Origin: Pedosphaera sp.
GTDB taxonomy: Bacteria > Verrucomicrobiota > Verrucomicrobiia > Limisphaerales > UBA9464
NCBI GenBank assembly: GCA_009695405.1
Contig: SIAZ01000011.1
Span: forward strand, 1 to 27,070
Reading direction: 5' to 3'
DNA length: 27,070 nucleotides
Below the pieces are notes generated by a model, which saw only the letters and a program-made list of their open reading frames with translations, was not told the DNA's origin and did no database searches. Shown here one piece after another: positions 16,176 to 22,907 of this stretch. The position numbers and the translations under genes are program-made. The stretch's first letter is position 1; every line of letters begins with the position of its first letter.

Positions 16176-16844
16176 GTGACTCAAAACCCCTTGCTCCCTT
16201 CCCTTGCTCGAGTTGTTCGTGGGCTTTCGACTCTTTTCTGGGGACTTCCTTTTGCTTTGCTTACCTGTATCCGGACTAGCATGGGTGACTTAGGCTCCCA
16301 AGGTGGGATCTGGCTACCGCTCGCCTCCTGCATCCTTATTTGGTTCGGGCTCCGACAACTCGCGTCGTTCCAAACTCAGGAACGGATCTGGATAAACGCC
16401 CTCGCTCGTGCTGAAATTTTCGCTCTAGCCAACTGCGCACTCGCCCCCTTTACCTGGTGGTGGAACCGCAATCCATCCTCACTTTTCTTTGCCCAAAGCA
16501 TTCTTTTCTTTCTCTTCTCTGCACTCGCCTTCCTTTTCGCTTTAAATCATGTCCTCCGCCGTCTCGCTGCACTTCTACCCGACGAAACTCTTCGAATGGA
16601 CATCCGTTTCTTTACTCGACTCAATGCCGCTTTAATTCTTTGCCTAACGCTCCTCGCCGGAGCTTGGTGCCTCTCCTTTTATCTGCCCGTTACCCCCACA
16701 TCCTTCGATTGGTTCATTGAGGCCATTGAACAAAGTCGACTCACCCTGATTGTTACCCTCGGACTGCTGCCCGTGGCCGTCACTATGACTCTCATCTGGA
16801 AAGCCAAGGAAGCAATCGTCGCCGACGTCTTCCACTCTCGCTGA
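16176..16844 (+). CDS. Multi-pass membrane protein of unknown function
   Basis: I do not recognise a family. The 222-aa product has about five hydrophobic helices (around 20-38, 45-62, 85-103, 105-128, 150-172 and 188-208, the first two marginal) and an Arg-rich loop, NHVLRRLAALLPDETLRMD. It starts with GTG at 16176, 155 bases after the Bat-like TPR gene, with no evident ribosome-binding site; the next in-frame Met is at about residue 36, inside the second hydrophobic stretch. It may belong to the same transcript as the Bat-like operon, because no terminator is visible between them, but the gap breaks the ATGA pattern. It could be an envelope protein tied to that complex or an independent gene. 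Confidence 0.6.
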   Translation: MTQNPLLPSLARVVRGLSTLFWGLPFALLTCIRTSMGDLGSQGGIWLPLASCILIWFGLRQLASFQTQERIWINALARAEIFALANCALAPFTWWWNRNPSSLFFAQSILFFLFSALAFLFALNHVLRRLAALLPDETLRMDIRFFTRLNAALILCLTLLAGAWCLSFYLPVTPTSFDWFIEAIEQSRLTLIVTLGLLPVAVTMTLIWKAKEAIVADVFHSR

Positions 16845-16865
16845 CCTACTTCATCCCAAATTTTT

Positions 16866-16893
16866 GCAGATCACCCTCGTTCGGGCGATCTGC
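16866..16893. terminator. Hairpin between convergent genes, possible weak terminator
   Basis: Arms GCAGATC (16866-16872) and GATCTGC (16887-16893) pair perfectly. After one A/C mismatch they continue with CCC/GGG around a six-base loop. It lies between the convergent membrane-protein and ThuA-DUF1080 genes. There is no T tract on either exit, so a termination function is only suggested by position. Confidence 0.35.
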
Positions 16894-16919
16894 CCCACTT
16901 GATTAACAAAAGCTCTTCC

Positions 16920-18284
16920 TTATTTGAGCGACTTAATCCGGATATTTCGGAAAGCCACAGCACCATGATCCCCTTGAAGCAGGATCGGCCCTGGTTGGTC
17001 CACAAGATCATCCAATTGACCTCCAGTCCCCTTCGCCGATACCACCTGATCGTGCACCTTCATTCCGTTGAGGATGAGCGAAATTTTATTTCCTACGAGT
17101 GTCGCTTCCGCTGTCTGCCATTGACCTGCTTTTCGAGAGGCGAAAAGTGAAACAGGCTTCAAATCGTAAATAGCACCATTGCCGCCTGCCGTCGGTTTAC
17201 CAGAAGCAAAATCGTCGAACACCTGGATCTCATGACGGCCGCGTAAGTAAAAGCCAGAGTTCGATTTCGGAGCCACTTGAAACTCGTATCGCACCACAAA
17301 GTCGCGAAAGATTTCTTCTGTCAAAATGTCAGTGCCGTGCTCAGTAAAGTTCCCGTCCTTACCCACTTTCAGTACATTGCAAAGCATCCCATTCTGAACA
17401 CTCCACGACTTCATTCCTTCCTCGCGACGATACTTCCACCCTTTCATACTCAGCCCGTCAAATAAAAGTCGGAAACCCTCCTTTTTCTCGGTTGCACTCA
17501 ACACGTTGGCTGTGTCTGTCACTTTTCCAGATCCCGCCGCTAATCCAAGTCCCCAACGAATCCCGCCAAGAATATGTTTCTGGTAAGCTTCACTGGTCCA
17601 CACATCCTCACGATGCCCCAGTGAAGTGTAGAACATTCGGCCGCCACCCTTCAAATCCTTGGCCCAAGCCACTGGGAAATCACCCGGTACATGGGTCTGC
17701 GGATGCTTGTCCAAGGTCAATAATCCATGAACTCGCTTCCGGTGAAATTCCTTAAACTCATAAATCTCATCATACATTGTCCAGTTATCACCCAAATGCG
17801 CGTTTGCAGGGTGGGTTGGATCCTGATTGCCCATATTCACTGTCACCTGCGATCCGTGAGTCAAAAAGAGACCTCCTAACATCTCATAGTAGGGAGGGTA
17901 TCCATGGAAAGTATCGCTGCTGGAATGCATCCCAATAAACGCATGACCGTTCTCAACCCACTTGATAAATCCATCCTTGTCCGGTATCGCCAGTTCACCC
18001 GTGGTGTTGGCAAAAATTACCGCATCAATGGTCGCTAGATTCGCCAAAGACAGCTTTTGCGCCACTTCCGCATCGTCCTGACCGTTGGCACCGCCTCGCA
18101 CAAAATCAACGACGGTGTAGTCACCTGACGTGGTTCCTAACGTCGCAATGACGTTCTCGGCTGTGGCAATGGAGCTATGCCGAAACCCCTTGGTAGCAGT
18201 GACGACCAAAACCCTCTTTGGGGCAACTTCCGCTGCACCCAGTGCAGCTGAAAGAAAAACGGCAGCTGAAAGGACGAATTTCAT
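16920..18284 (-). CDS. Exported ThuA-like/DUF1080 (3-keto-disaccharide hydrolase-type) fusion protein
   Basis: This 454-aa protein has a signal peptide (MKFVLSAAVFLSAALGAAEV). Then comes a ThuA-like trehalose-utilisation/type 1 glutamine amidotransferase-fold domain (about 23-247) with LVVTATKGFRHSSIATAENV, AFIGMHSSSDTFHGYPPYY and RMFYTSLGHREDVW. Last is a DUF1080 domain (about 268-453) beginning FRLLFDGLSMKGWKY and including NSGFYLRGRHEIQV and AVAFRNIRIKSL, a concanavalin-like fold. DUF1080 members are annotated as 3-keto-glycoside hydrolases, so the pair probably processes oxidised or modified disaccharides outside the cytoplasm; that is family inference. The start at ATG 18284 gives the signal peptide; the frame is open 12 codons further. 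A GAGGAG lies about 18 bases upstream of this ATG, farther than ideal. It is transcribed alone, convergent with the membrane-protein gene. Confidence 0.9.
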   Translation of the reverse strand: MKFVLSAAVFLSAALGAAEVAPKRVLVVTATKGFRHSSIATAENVIATLGTTSGDYTVVDFVRGGANGQDDAEVAQKLSLANLATIDAVIFANTTGELAIPDKDGFIKWVENGHAFIGMHSSSDTFHGYPPYYEMLGGLFLTHGSQVTVNMGNQDPTHPANAHLGDNWTMYDEIYEFKEFHRKRVHGLLTLDKHPQTHVPGDFPVAWAKDLKGGGRMFYTSLGHREDVWTSEAYQKHILGGIRWGLGLAAGSGKVTDTANVLSATEKKEGFRLLFDGLSMKGWKYRREEGMKSWSVQNGMLCNVLKVGKDGNFTEHGTDILTEEIFRDFVVRYEFQVAPKSNSGFYLRGRHEIQVFDDFASGKPTAGGNGAIYDLKPVSLFASRKAGQWQTAEATLVGNKISLILNGMKVHDQVVSAKGTGGQLDDLVDQPGPILLQGDHGAVAFRNIRIKSLK

Positions 18285-18721
18285 AATCTGATTAACGACT
18301 GTCTCCTCAGGAACGCCCAAAGTTTATGAGCTACTATTCGCAAGGCTTTTCGCCTACTTCGAACCTATCACGTTCGGATGGCAAGCCCAGCGCAGCAAAA
18401 TCTTCGACTCGGCCTCAATCCCCATCGGAAATGACAAAAACGTCGCTCGGAAAACTCTCCGGTCCAAATGAGAAACCTCGTCGCTTTAAACCCACTGAAA
18501 CCGGCCTTGCCTTGATAAAACGAACAAAAATAGAGAGCGCTATGGCGACATTGCTGAGCACAAGCAGTTGCTCAGAAAGCTTCAAAGCCCAGCACCTCTG
18601 TTTCATCGCTTTAACCCGATGGTAATGCCCCTAAAAAGTTCGAAGTGAAAGCATACCCCTTTTTAGTATCGCGCCGCTCGTATCGATGGCAGATCGAGTA
18701 CCATGCCTCGTTCGACTTAGA
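18285..18721. other. Gene-poor region upstream of ThuA-DUF1080 with two unproven overlapping short frames
   Basis: Two short frames overlap here and neither is convincing. The plus frame 18326-18625 (99 aa) is Ser/Lys-rich with no domain. The minus frame 18606-18415 (63 aa) has a hydrophobic helix (LLVLSNVAIALSIFVRFI). After its TGA, the same minus frame stays open for 26 more codons (GRVEDFAALGLPSERDRFEV) up to TAG at 18334-18336, so a decayed or readthrough-interrupted small membrane gene is possible. The promoter of the minus-strand ThuA-DUF1080 gene should also lie here, but I could not define it. Confidence 0.4.
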
Positions 18722-18919
18722 TTAAAGTTCGATAGCAACGCGTTTCTTCAAAGCATCGAGACCGTCGCCATCAAGGCCCCATTCTCGAACCACTACTTGC
18801 GCGGGATGTGGCAGGATGGTCACTGTTGATCCGGTTACTGTTACCTCTCGGTTGAATGCGGCATCGAAACCACGGTGGGCTTTCTTAGCGGACACTTTGA
18901 TAGGCTTAAGGTTAGGCAC
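18722..18919 (-). CDS. Small conserved-looking protein of unknown function (65 aa)
   Basis: I do not recognise it. From GTG 18919 the product reads as a basic N-terminus (LKPIKVSAKKAHRGFD), a beta-rich middle (REVTVTGSTVTILPHPAQVV) and a helical end (GLDALKKRVAIEL). Codon choice looks coding. AGAGG about 10 bases upstream supports GTG 18919; an earlier TTG at 18949 would leave only six bases to the preceding small gene. It sits directly after the small membrane-protein frame on the same strand, as if co-transcribed. It has no membrane segment or catalytic motif. It could be a small regulatory or structural protein, or a chance frame. Confidence 0.4.
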   Translation of the reverse strand: MPNLKPIKVSAKKAHRGFDAAFNREVTVTGSTVTILPHPAQVVVREWGLDGDGLDALKKRVAIEL

Positions 18920-18955
18920 CCTCTTCAAACCTCTATCCACCCTTTGCAAACAACC

Positions 18956-19129
18956 TCAATGGTGCGAATTCATATACCACAGAGTGCCCCCCACTAATGC
19001 TGAGAAAAATAAACCAGCAAACAGTGCGGCCCACATTTGTTGATGAAACTTTTTCCTCGCCCCACGTCCTTGCCCAGGCAACAGGTAGTAGCGGTGCTCT
19101 TCAGGATTTCTTTTTTTACCAAAAAACAT
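18956..19129 (-). CDS. Small single-pass membrane protein (57 aa)
   Basis: The product begins MFFGKKRNPEEHRYYLLPGQ, continues with a basic stretch (GRGARKKFHQQ) and ends in a transmembrane helix (MWAALFAGLFFSALVGGTLW) with the short tail YMNSHH. This positive-inside, tail-anchored layout is coherent and unlikely to be random, but no family is recognised. The frame is open upstream to 19195; the ATG at 19129 is preferred because upstream residues look noncoding. It diverges from htpX with a 225-base gap and is followed after six to 36 bases by another small minus-strand frame. Confidence 0.5.
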   Translation of the reverse strand: MFFGKKRNPEEHRYYLLPGQGRGARKKFHQQMWAALFAGLFFSALVGGTLWYMNSHH

Positions 19130-19354
19130 GACAGATCGGGGTAGGTAACTGCTCGGGACGGAATTGGACTTAAGCCAAATTCGATCTTGGTGCAATAGCC
19201 TTCATTTCCAGACTTTGATTTCCGACGAAACCGCCCTAACCGGATCGGTTCAATTAAGTACTGACCGCGTCTTCATCTCTCAGTTGCATCTCAGCAAATC
19301 ATCCGTTAACTCTTCTCTGTTCAAAGGTTCCACTTGAACGTCTGTTCCAATCTT

Positions 19355-20257
19355 ATGAAGAGAATTTCTTTGTTCCTCCTGACTAATATCGCCGTCCTCT
19401 TGGTTGTTTCTATCGTCGTTCGTGCTCTCGGCCTTGATCGCTGGATGGATCGCTCCGGTGTCATGAACTATGGCACCCTAATGGCGTACTCTTTGGTGCT
19501 CGGCTTCGCAGGTAGCCTCTTCTCTTTGATGATCTCCAAATGGATGGCTATTCGGGCCTATTCCATCGAGATCATCGAAAAACCAACCTCGCCCACAGAC
19601 CGTTGGCTTCTCGATACTGTCCGCGCCCAAGCGGGTCGTGCTGGAATCCCTATGCCGTCGGTCGGAGTTTATCAAAGTCCAGAAACCAACGCCTTCGCTA
19701 CCGGTCCCTCTCGGAATAATGCCCTTGTCGCAGTGTCCTCCGGTCTCCTTTCCAATATGCGCCAACGCGAGGTCGAAGGCGTTCTCGCTCACGAAATCGC
19801 TCACATCGCTAATGGCGATATGGTCACTATGACGCTCCTGCAAGGCATTCTAAATACCTTCGTCATTTTCTTCTCTCGAATTATTGGGATGCTGATTGAC
19901 TCTTTTCTTCGGGGGCAACGACGCGATAACGAAGGTTCCAGTCTCGGCGGTGGGTTAGGATTTTTTATCGGATCAATGATCGCCCAGATTTTTCTCGGGT
20001 TACTCGCCTCTTTAATCGTAATGGCCTATTCTCGACGGCGCGAATTCGCCGCTGATGCCATGGCCGCTCAAATCGAAGGCCGCGACGCAATGGTGGGCGC
20101 CCTCCAACGCCTCAAAGTTATTCATGAGGGAGGTGGCGTTCTCGATGATCGCTCAGCCGCATTAACAGCCTTTAAAATTAGCCATAAATATGGAAGTCTC
20201 TTTTCCTCTCACCCTCCTCTTGACGAGCGAATTCGTGCTCTCAGCGCCGCCTCATAA
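19355..20257 (+). CDS. htpX: Membrane zinc metalloprotease HtpX
   Basis: HtpX degrades misfolded membrane proteins in the inner membrane, with the catalytic domain on the cytoplasmic side. The 300-aa protein has N-terminal helices (ISLFLLTNIAVLLVVSIVV; MAYSLVLGFAGSLFSLMISK), the zinc motif H146-E-I-A-H150 in VEGVLAHEIAHIANGDM, and the third ligand E230 in RRREFAADAMAA. Two further helices lie between them (LNTFVIFFSRIIGMLIDSF; FFIGSMIAQIFLGLLASLIV). The ETNAFATGPSRNNALVAVSSGLL stretch is typical of the family, and length is normal. ATG 19355 is chosen because the family begins MKRI.LFLLTN; a TTG at 19334 is less likely. No heat-shock promoter could be identified. It is a single gene ending 19 bases from the convergent PLD gene. 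Confidence 0.95.
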   Translation: MKRISLFLLTNIAVLLVVSIVVRALGLDRWMDRSGVMNYGTLMAYSLVLGFAGSLFSLMISKWMAIRAYSIEIIEKPTSPTDRWLLDTVRAQAGRAGIPMPSVGVYQSPETNAFATGPSRNNALVAVSSGLLSNMRQREVEGVLAHEIAHIANGDMVTMTLLQGILNTFVIFFSRIIGMLIDSFLRGQRRDNEGSSLGGGLGFFIGSMIAQIFLGLLASLIVMAYSRRREFAADAMAAQIEGRDAMVGALQRLKVIHEGGGVLDDRSAALTAFKISHKYGSLFSSHPPLDERIRALSAAS

Positions 20258-20276
20258 GCCGAAAATTTTCCTTTAG

Positions 20277-21410
20277 TTAACGGGGATCTTGAACCATCCA
20301 ACGGGTCACATACGGATCGAAGCGGGACAATAAAAGATGAGCCCATCTTTCTCGTATCTTCTCTACCCAAGACCGAGATTGCCGCCAAGTTTTCGTTTCG
20401 ATGCGCTGCGCATGCCTGCAAGCCGCCCCGACCCAATCCCGTGCCTTGGCGACCACCTCAGGGTGCTCAATCCGCAGCATGATTTCATGGTTAATGTGAA
20501 GGCTACGGGTATCTAAATTCGAGGAACCGACAAAGACAACCGCCTCGGTGAGATACAGTTTGGCATGCAATACTTGGGGTTGATATTCTAGAATTTCGAC
20601 TCCAGCTCGTAGTAGCGGACTGTAAAGAGATCGCCCCGCACGACGCGACATCGGAACATCAGACCGGCCCGGCACCAAAATTCGGACCTTCTTTCCGTCG
20701 CGAGCCATGCGAGCCAGCATTCGTCGTAGCCGCAATCCTGGCAAAAAGTAGGGGCAAACAATCTGAACGTCTTCCGCCCGTTCTAGATCCTTTCTCAGGG
20801 CAACTAAAAACGCAGCGCCACCTCGGCCTGGTCCGCTCACAATCACTCCAACCTTCTGCTCCTCAGAGGATGCCAAGTCTACCGTCCGCCGCCTCAAGCG
20901 CACAAACCGAAGGGGGCTTTCGACTGCCAGATCCCACATCCGGTCGAAAGCGATCGAAAGCCTATCAGCAACTGAACCGGTTAAGCACACACCCACATTA
21001 CACCAACCTCGAGAAATGCCATCTCCTAAATAGACCGAGGCAATATTAAACCCACCCACGATGGCGATGCTGTCATCCACCACGATGAGTTTGCGATGAT
21101 CACGAACCATCAGGCGATTGAAAGAAAGGGGATTAAAAACCCGTACAAGGCCACCAGCCTGTTCAAGAGGTTTCCAAAAGGAGATCGGCAAAGAATAAGA
21201 TCCCAACCCATCTACAAGGACTTGGACCCGAACACCGCGCAGTGCAGCGGCCACCAAATAGTCACGGATTGCGACACCCGGTAGACCCTCAGCCACTGTA
21301 TAAGACTCTAACCGGATGCATCTCTGAGCTCTCGAAAGAGCCTGCCCCATAGCTGCAAAGGCAATGTCCCCTGTTCCCAACCACTGGAATTGCGTCCCGC
21401 TGTCGCTCAC
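20277..21410 (-). CDS. Phospholipase D-superfamily protein, short cardiolipin-synthase type
   Basis: This 377-aa protein has two HKD-type motifs. The first is H105-R-K107-x4-D112 (RDHRKLIVVDDSIAIVGGFN). The second is H282-A-K284 followed by Glu289, where the family usually has Asp (LHAKLYLTEAVVFVGSSNLD). The context (VFVGSSNLDTRSLHINHE, PYFLPGLRLRRMLARM) is that of cardiolipin synthases, which join two phosphatidylglycerols or related lipids at the membrane. It has no N-terminal transmembrane helices, so it resembles the short ClsB type rather than ClsA. It starts with GTG 21410, preceded by AGGGGA at four to five bases. It is divergent from the GbsR-like gene and convergent with htpX. Other PLD-family activities are possible. 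Confidence 0.85.
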   Translation of the reverse strand: MSDSGTQFQWLGTGDIAFAAMGQALSRAQRCIRLESYTVAEGLPGVAIRDYLVAAALRGVRVQVLVDGLGSYSLPISFWKPLEQAGGLVRVFNPLSFNRLMVRDHRKLIVVDDSIAIVGGFNIASVYLGDGISRGWCNVGVCLTGSVADRLSIAFDRMWDLAVESPLRFVRLRRRTVDLASSEEQKVGVIVSGPGRGGAAFLVALRKDLERAEDVQIVCPYFLPGLRLRRMLARMARDGKKVRILVPGRSDVPMSRRAGRSLYSPLLRAGVEILEYQPQVLHAKLYLTEAVVFVGSSNLDTRSLHINHEIMLRIEHPEVVAKARDWVGAACRHAQRIETKTWRQSRSWVEKIRERWAHLLLSRFDPYVTRWMVQDPR

Positions 21411-21502
21411 GCCTTCCCCTATTTAACCTCCGCAGACCCGGTAGCCAACTGATTCCTTCGATACGCTCCGAGTCAGCTCAGTCAACCGATTAGAGTAGCA
21501 AC

Positions 21503-21531
21503 TTGACAATTTTTGTTTCTTCTATTTCTGT
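21503..21531 (+). promoter_or_regulatory. Candidate sigma-70-type promoter for the GbsR-like gene
   Basis: A perfect -35 hexamer TTGACA (21503-21508) is followed, 17 bases later, by TTCTGT (21526-21531), a weak -10 that overlaps the palindrome. Transcription from it would start at about the ATG at 21542, so the message would have almost no leader. Confidence 0.45.
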
Positions 21532-21542
21532 ACATACAGAAA
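21525..21542. promoter_or_regulatory. Perfect palindrome at the GbsR-like start codon, probable operator
   Basis: TTTCTGTACATACAGAAA has two exact 8-base half sites around a CA centre. Its last base is the A of the start codon at 21542 and it covers the -10 region. A regulator bound here would block its own promoter, so autorepression by the GbsR/MarR-type protein encoded immediately downstream is the simplest reading. Confidence 0.6.
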
Positions 21543-22087
21543 TGCCAAAGCTAAGCGAACTGTCTGGAGCGGAGAGACGCTTCATCTTGCACTGGGGAGA
21601 AATGGGGACTCGCTGGGGGATCAACCGAACTGTCGCCCAAGTTCACGCGCTCTTATTTCTTTCGCCAGAACCCCTGAACGCCGAGCAAATTCAGGAAACT
21701 CTTTCGATCGCCCGTTCTAATGTTAGCACCAGCCTGAAAGAGCTCCAAGGTTGGGGGATTATCCGACTTGTTCACCTACCCTCTGATCGTAGAGACCACT
21801 TTGAAAGCCTGCGAGAAATATGGGAAATGTTTCGAATTGTGATCGAAGAACGTAAGCGCCGAGAAGTGGATCCGACAGTGGCAATGATTCGAACCTGCAT
21901 CACTGAAGCCGATAAAGATCCAGCTACCAGCGAGTATGCCCGCGATCGTCTTCGAGAAATGCACGTCTTCCTCACTACCACCTCAGCTTGGTATGCCACC
22001 TTCCGAGGTTGGCCTACATCCGTCGTCACCCGCTTCTTCAGCCTCGCCGATAAATCACGCAAACTTCTCGGAATTAACGCCGACTAA
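21542..22087 (+). CDS. GbsR/MarR-type winged-helix transcriptional regulator
   Basis: This 181-aa cytoplasmic DNA-binding protein has the GbsR-like opening FILHWGEMGTRWGINRTVAQ. A winged helix follows at about 30-80 with LNAEQIQETLSIARSNVSTS (recognition helix near ARSNVSTSLKEL), and then the wing GIIRLVHLPSDRRDHFES. The C-terminal half is helical and probably dimerises. GbsR relatives control osmolyte or envelope genes by sensing small molecules; the ligand is unknown here. The frame opens with TTG at 21503, but the ATG at 21542 gives the family N-terminus and is chosen. The gene precedes a DCC-type oxidoreductase by 17 bases, so both are probably controlled together. Confidence 0.87.
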   Translation: MPKLSELSGAERRFILHWGEMGTRWGINRTVAQVHALLFLSPEPLNAEQIQETLSIARSNVSTSLKELQGWGIIRLVHLPSDRRDHFESLREIWEMFRIVIEERKRREVDPTVAMIRTCITEADKDPATSEYARDRLREMHVFLTTTSAWYATFRGWPTSVVTRFFSLADKSRKLLGINAD

Positions 22088-22104
22088 CTTCTATTATTTC
22101 AGTT

Positions 22105-22557
22105 ATGACAGAAAAAACAGATCCGAGTAGAGACCACGGGCAAGCCCACGTCTTCTACGATGCTCACTGTCCGGTCTGCCGCTCGGCAGTAGCGAAATCT
22201 AGGGGGATTTTTGAAGCACGCCAAATCGGGTTTTATCCCCTGCAAGACATGGGTGTACGCAAACTTCTCCACCTCAAAGAAGGGCAACTTCCAAAGGAAA
22301 TGAAACTGATGGATCGCACTGGGCGTATCTTGGGTGGAGCCTCCGCCGTCGCTTGGCTTTGTCGCCAAGTGATTTGGCTCTGGCCGCTTGGGCTTCTCAT
22401 GGACGCCCCAATTTTCAACCGCATCGCTCAGTCTGCCTACTGCTGGATCGCCAGCAACCGCTACTGCCTCGGGGATCTGTGCTCGCTGCCCCCGACTCCC
22501 TCCGGCACCTCGTTCAATCGCCACCACGCGGCAACCACTTTTCTGGAAATGCCCTGA
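22105..22557 (+). CDS. DCC-type thiol-disulfide oxidoreductase (DUF393)
   Basis: This 150-aa protein has the family opening VFYDAHCPVCRSAV with C22-P-V-C25, the redox pair in a thioredoxin-like fold. IGFYPLQDMGVRKLL and RILGGASAVAWLCRQ, matching the conserved G-G-x-x-A pattern, follow, as does an amphipathic or membrane-associating helix (WLWPLGLLMDAPIFNRIA). The C-terminus carries three further Cys (CLGDLCSLP and nearby). It follows the GbsR-like regulator by 17 bases on the same strand, so it is probably the regulator's co-transcribed target, perhaps in thiol-redox stress. Substrates of this family are mostly unknown. Length is slightly above the usual 110-140. Confidence 0.85.
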   Translation: MTEKTDPSRDHGQAHVFYDAHCPVCRSAVAKSRGIFEARQIGFYPLQDMGVRKLLHLKEGQLPKEMKLMDRTGRILGGASAVAWLCRQVIWLWPLGLLMDAPIFNRIAQSAYCWIASNRYCLGDLCSLPPTPSGTSFNRHHAATTFLEMP

Positions 22558-22907
22558 ACAAAACCGGAGTTCCCAACCGAACAGGGGTCGCAAAACTCAG
22601 GAACCTATGAAGCGAGGTATCCCAATGAGAGTGGACAGACCAGCAACCGCATTGCACCCCACTTCCACGTTCAAGGAAAAGAACCGGTTATTATTTCAAA
22701 TTGTTTCCCATTGACTCTTGGGCGAAATAATTTCTAGCTACCTCACCGAGCCACTATGACCGCCAGGAATAGACGATTTAGTCTCATTCTCAATCGTGTG
22801 GAGTGCCGTCTGAACTGCCACTACAATCCACCCGCCCGTTGAGAAATTTTAGGATCTAGAGGGCTGCTAATCCCTTTCCGGACCAGTAAATCTCGCTACC
22901 CCGTCGA
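22558..22907. other. Intergenic region before the membrane-SRPBCC gene
   Basis: No credible gene is seen. An inverted repeat, ATTATTTC (22690-22697) with GAAATAAT (22724-22731), encloses CCCA/TGGG arms (22707-22710, 22719-22722). TTGACT at 22711-22716 with TAGCTA 18 bases later is a weak promoter candidate inside it. If used, it would give a leader of about 160 bases to the TTG-started gene at 22908. Confidence 0.4.
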
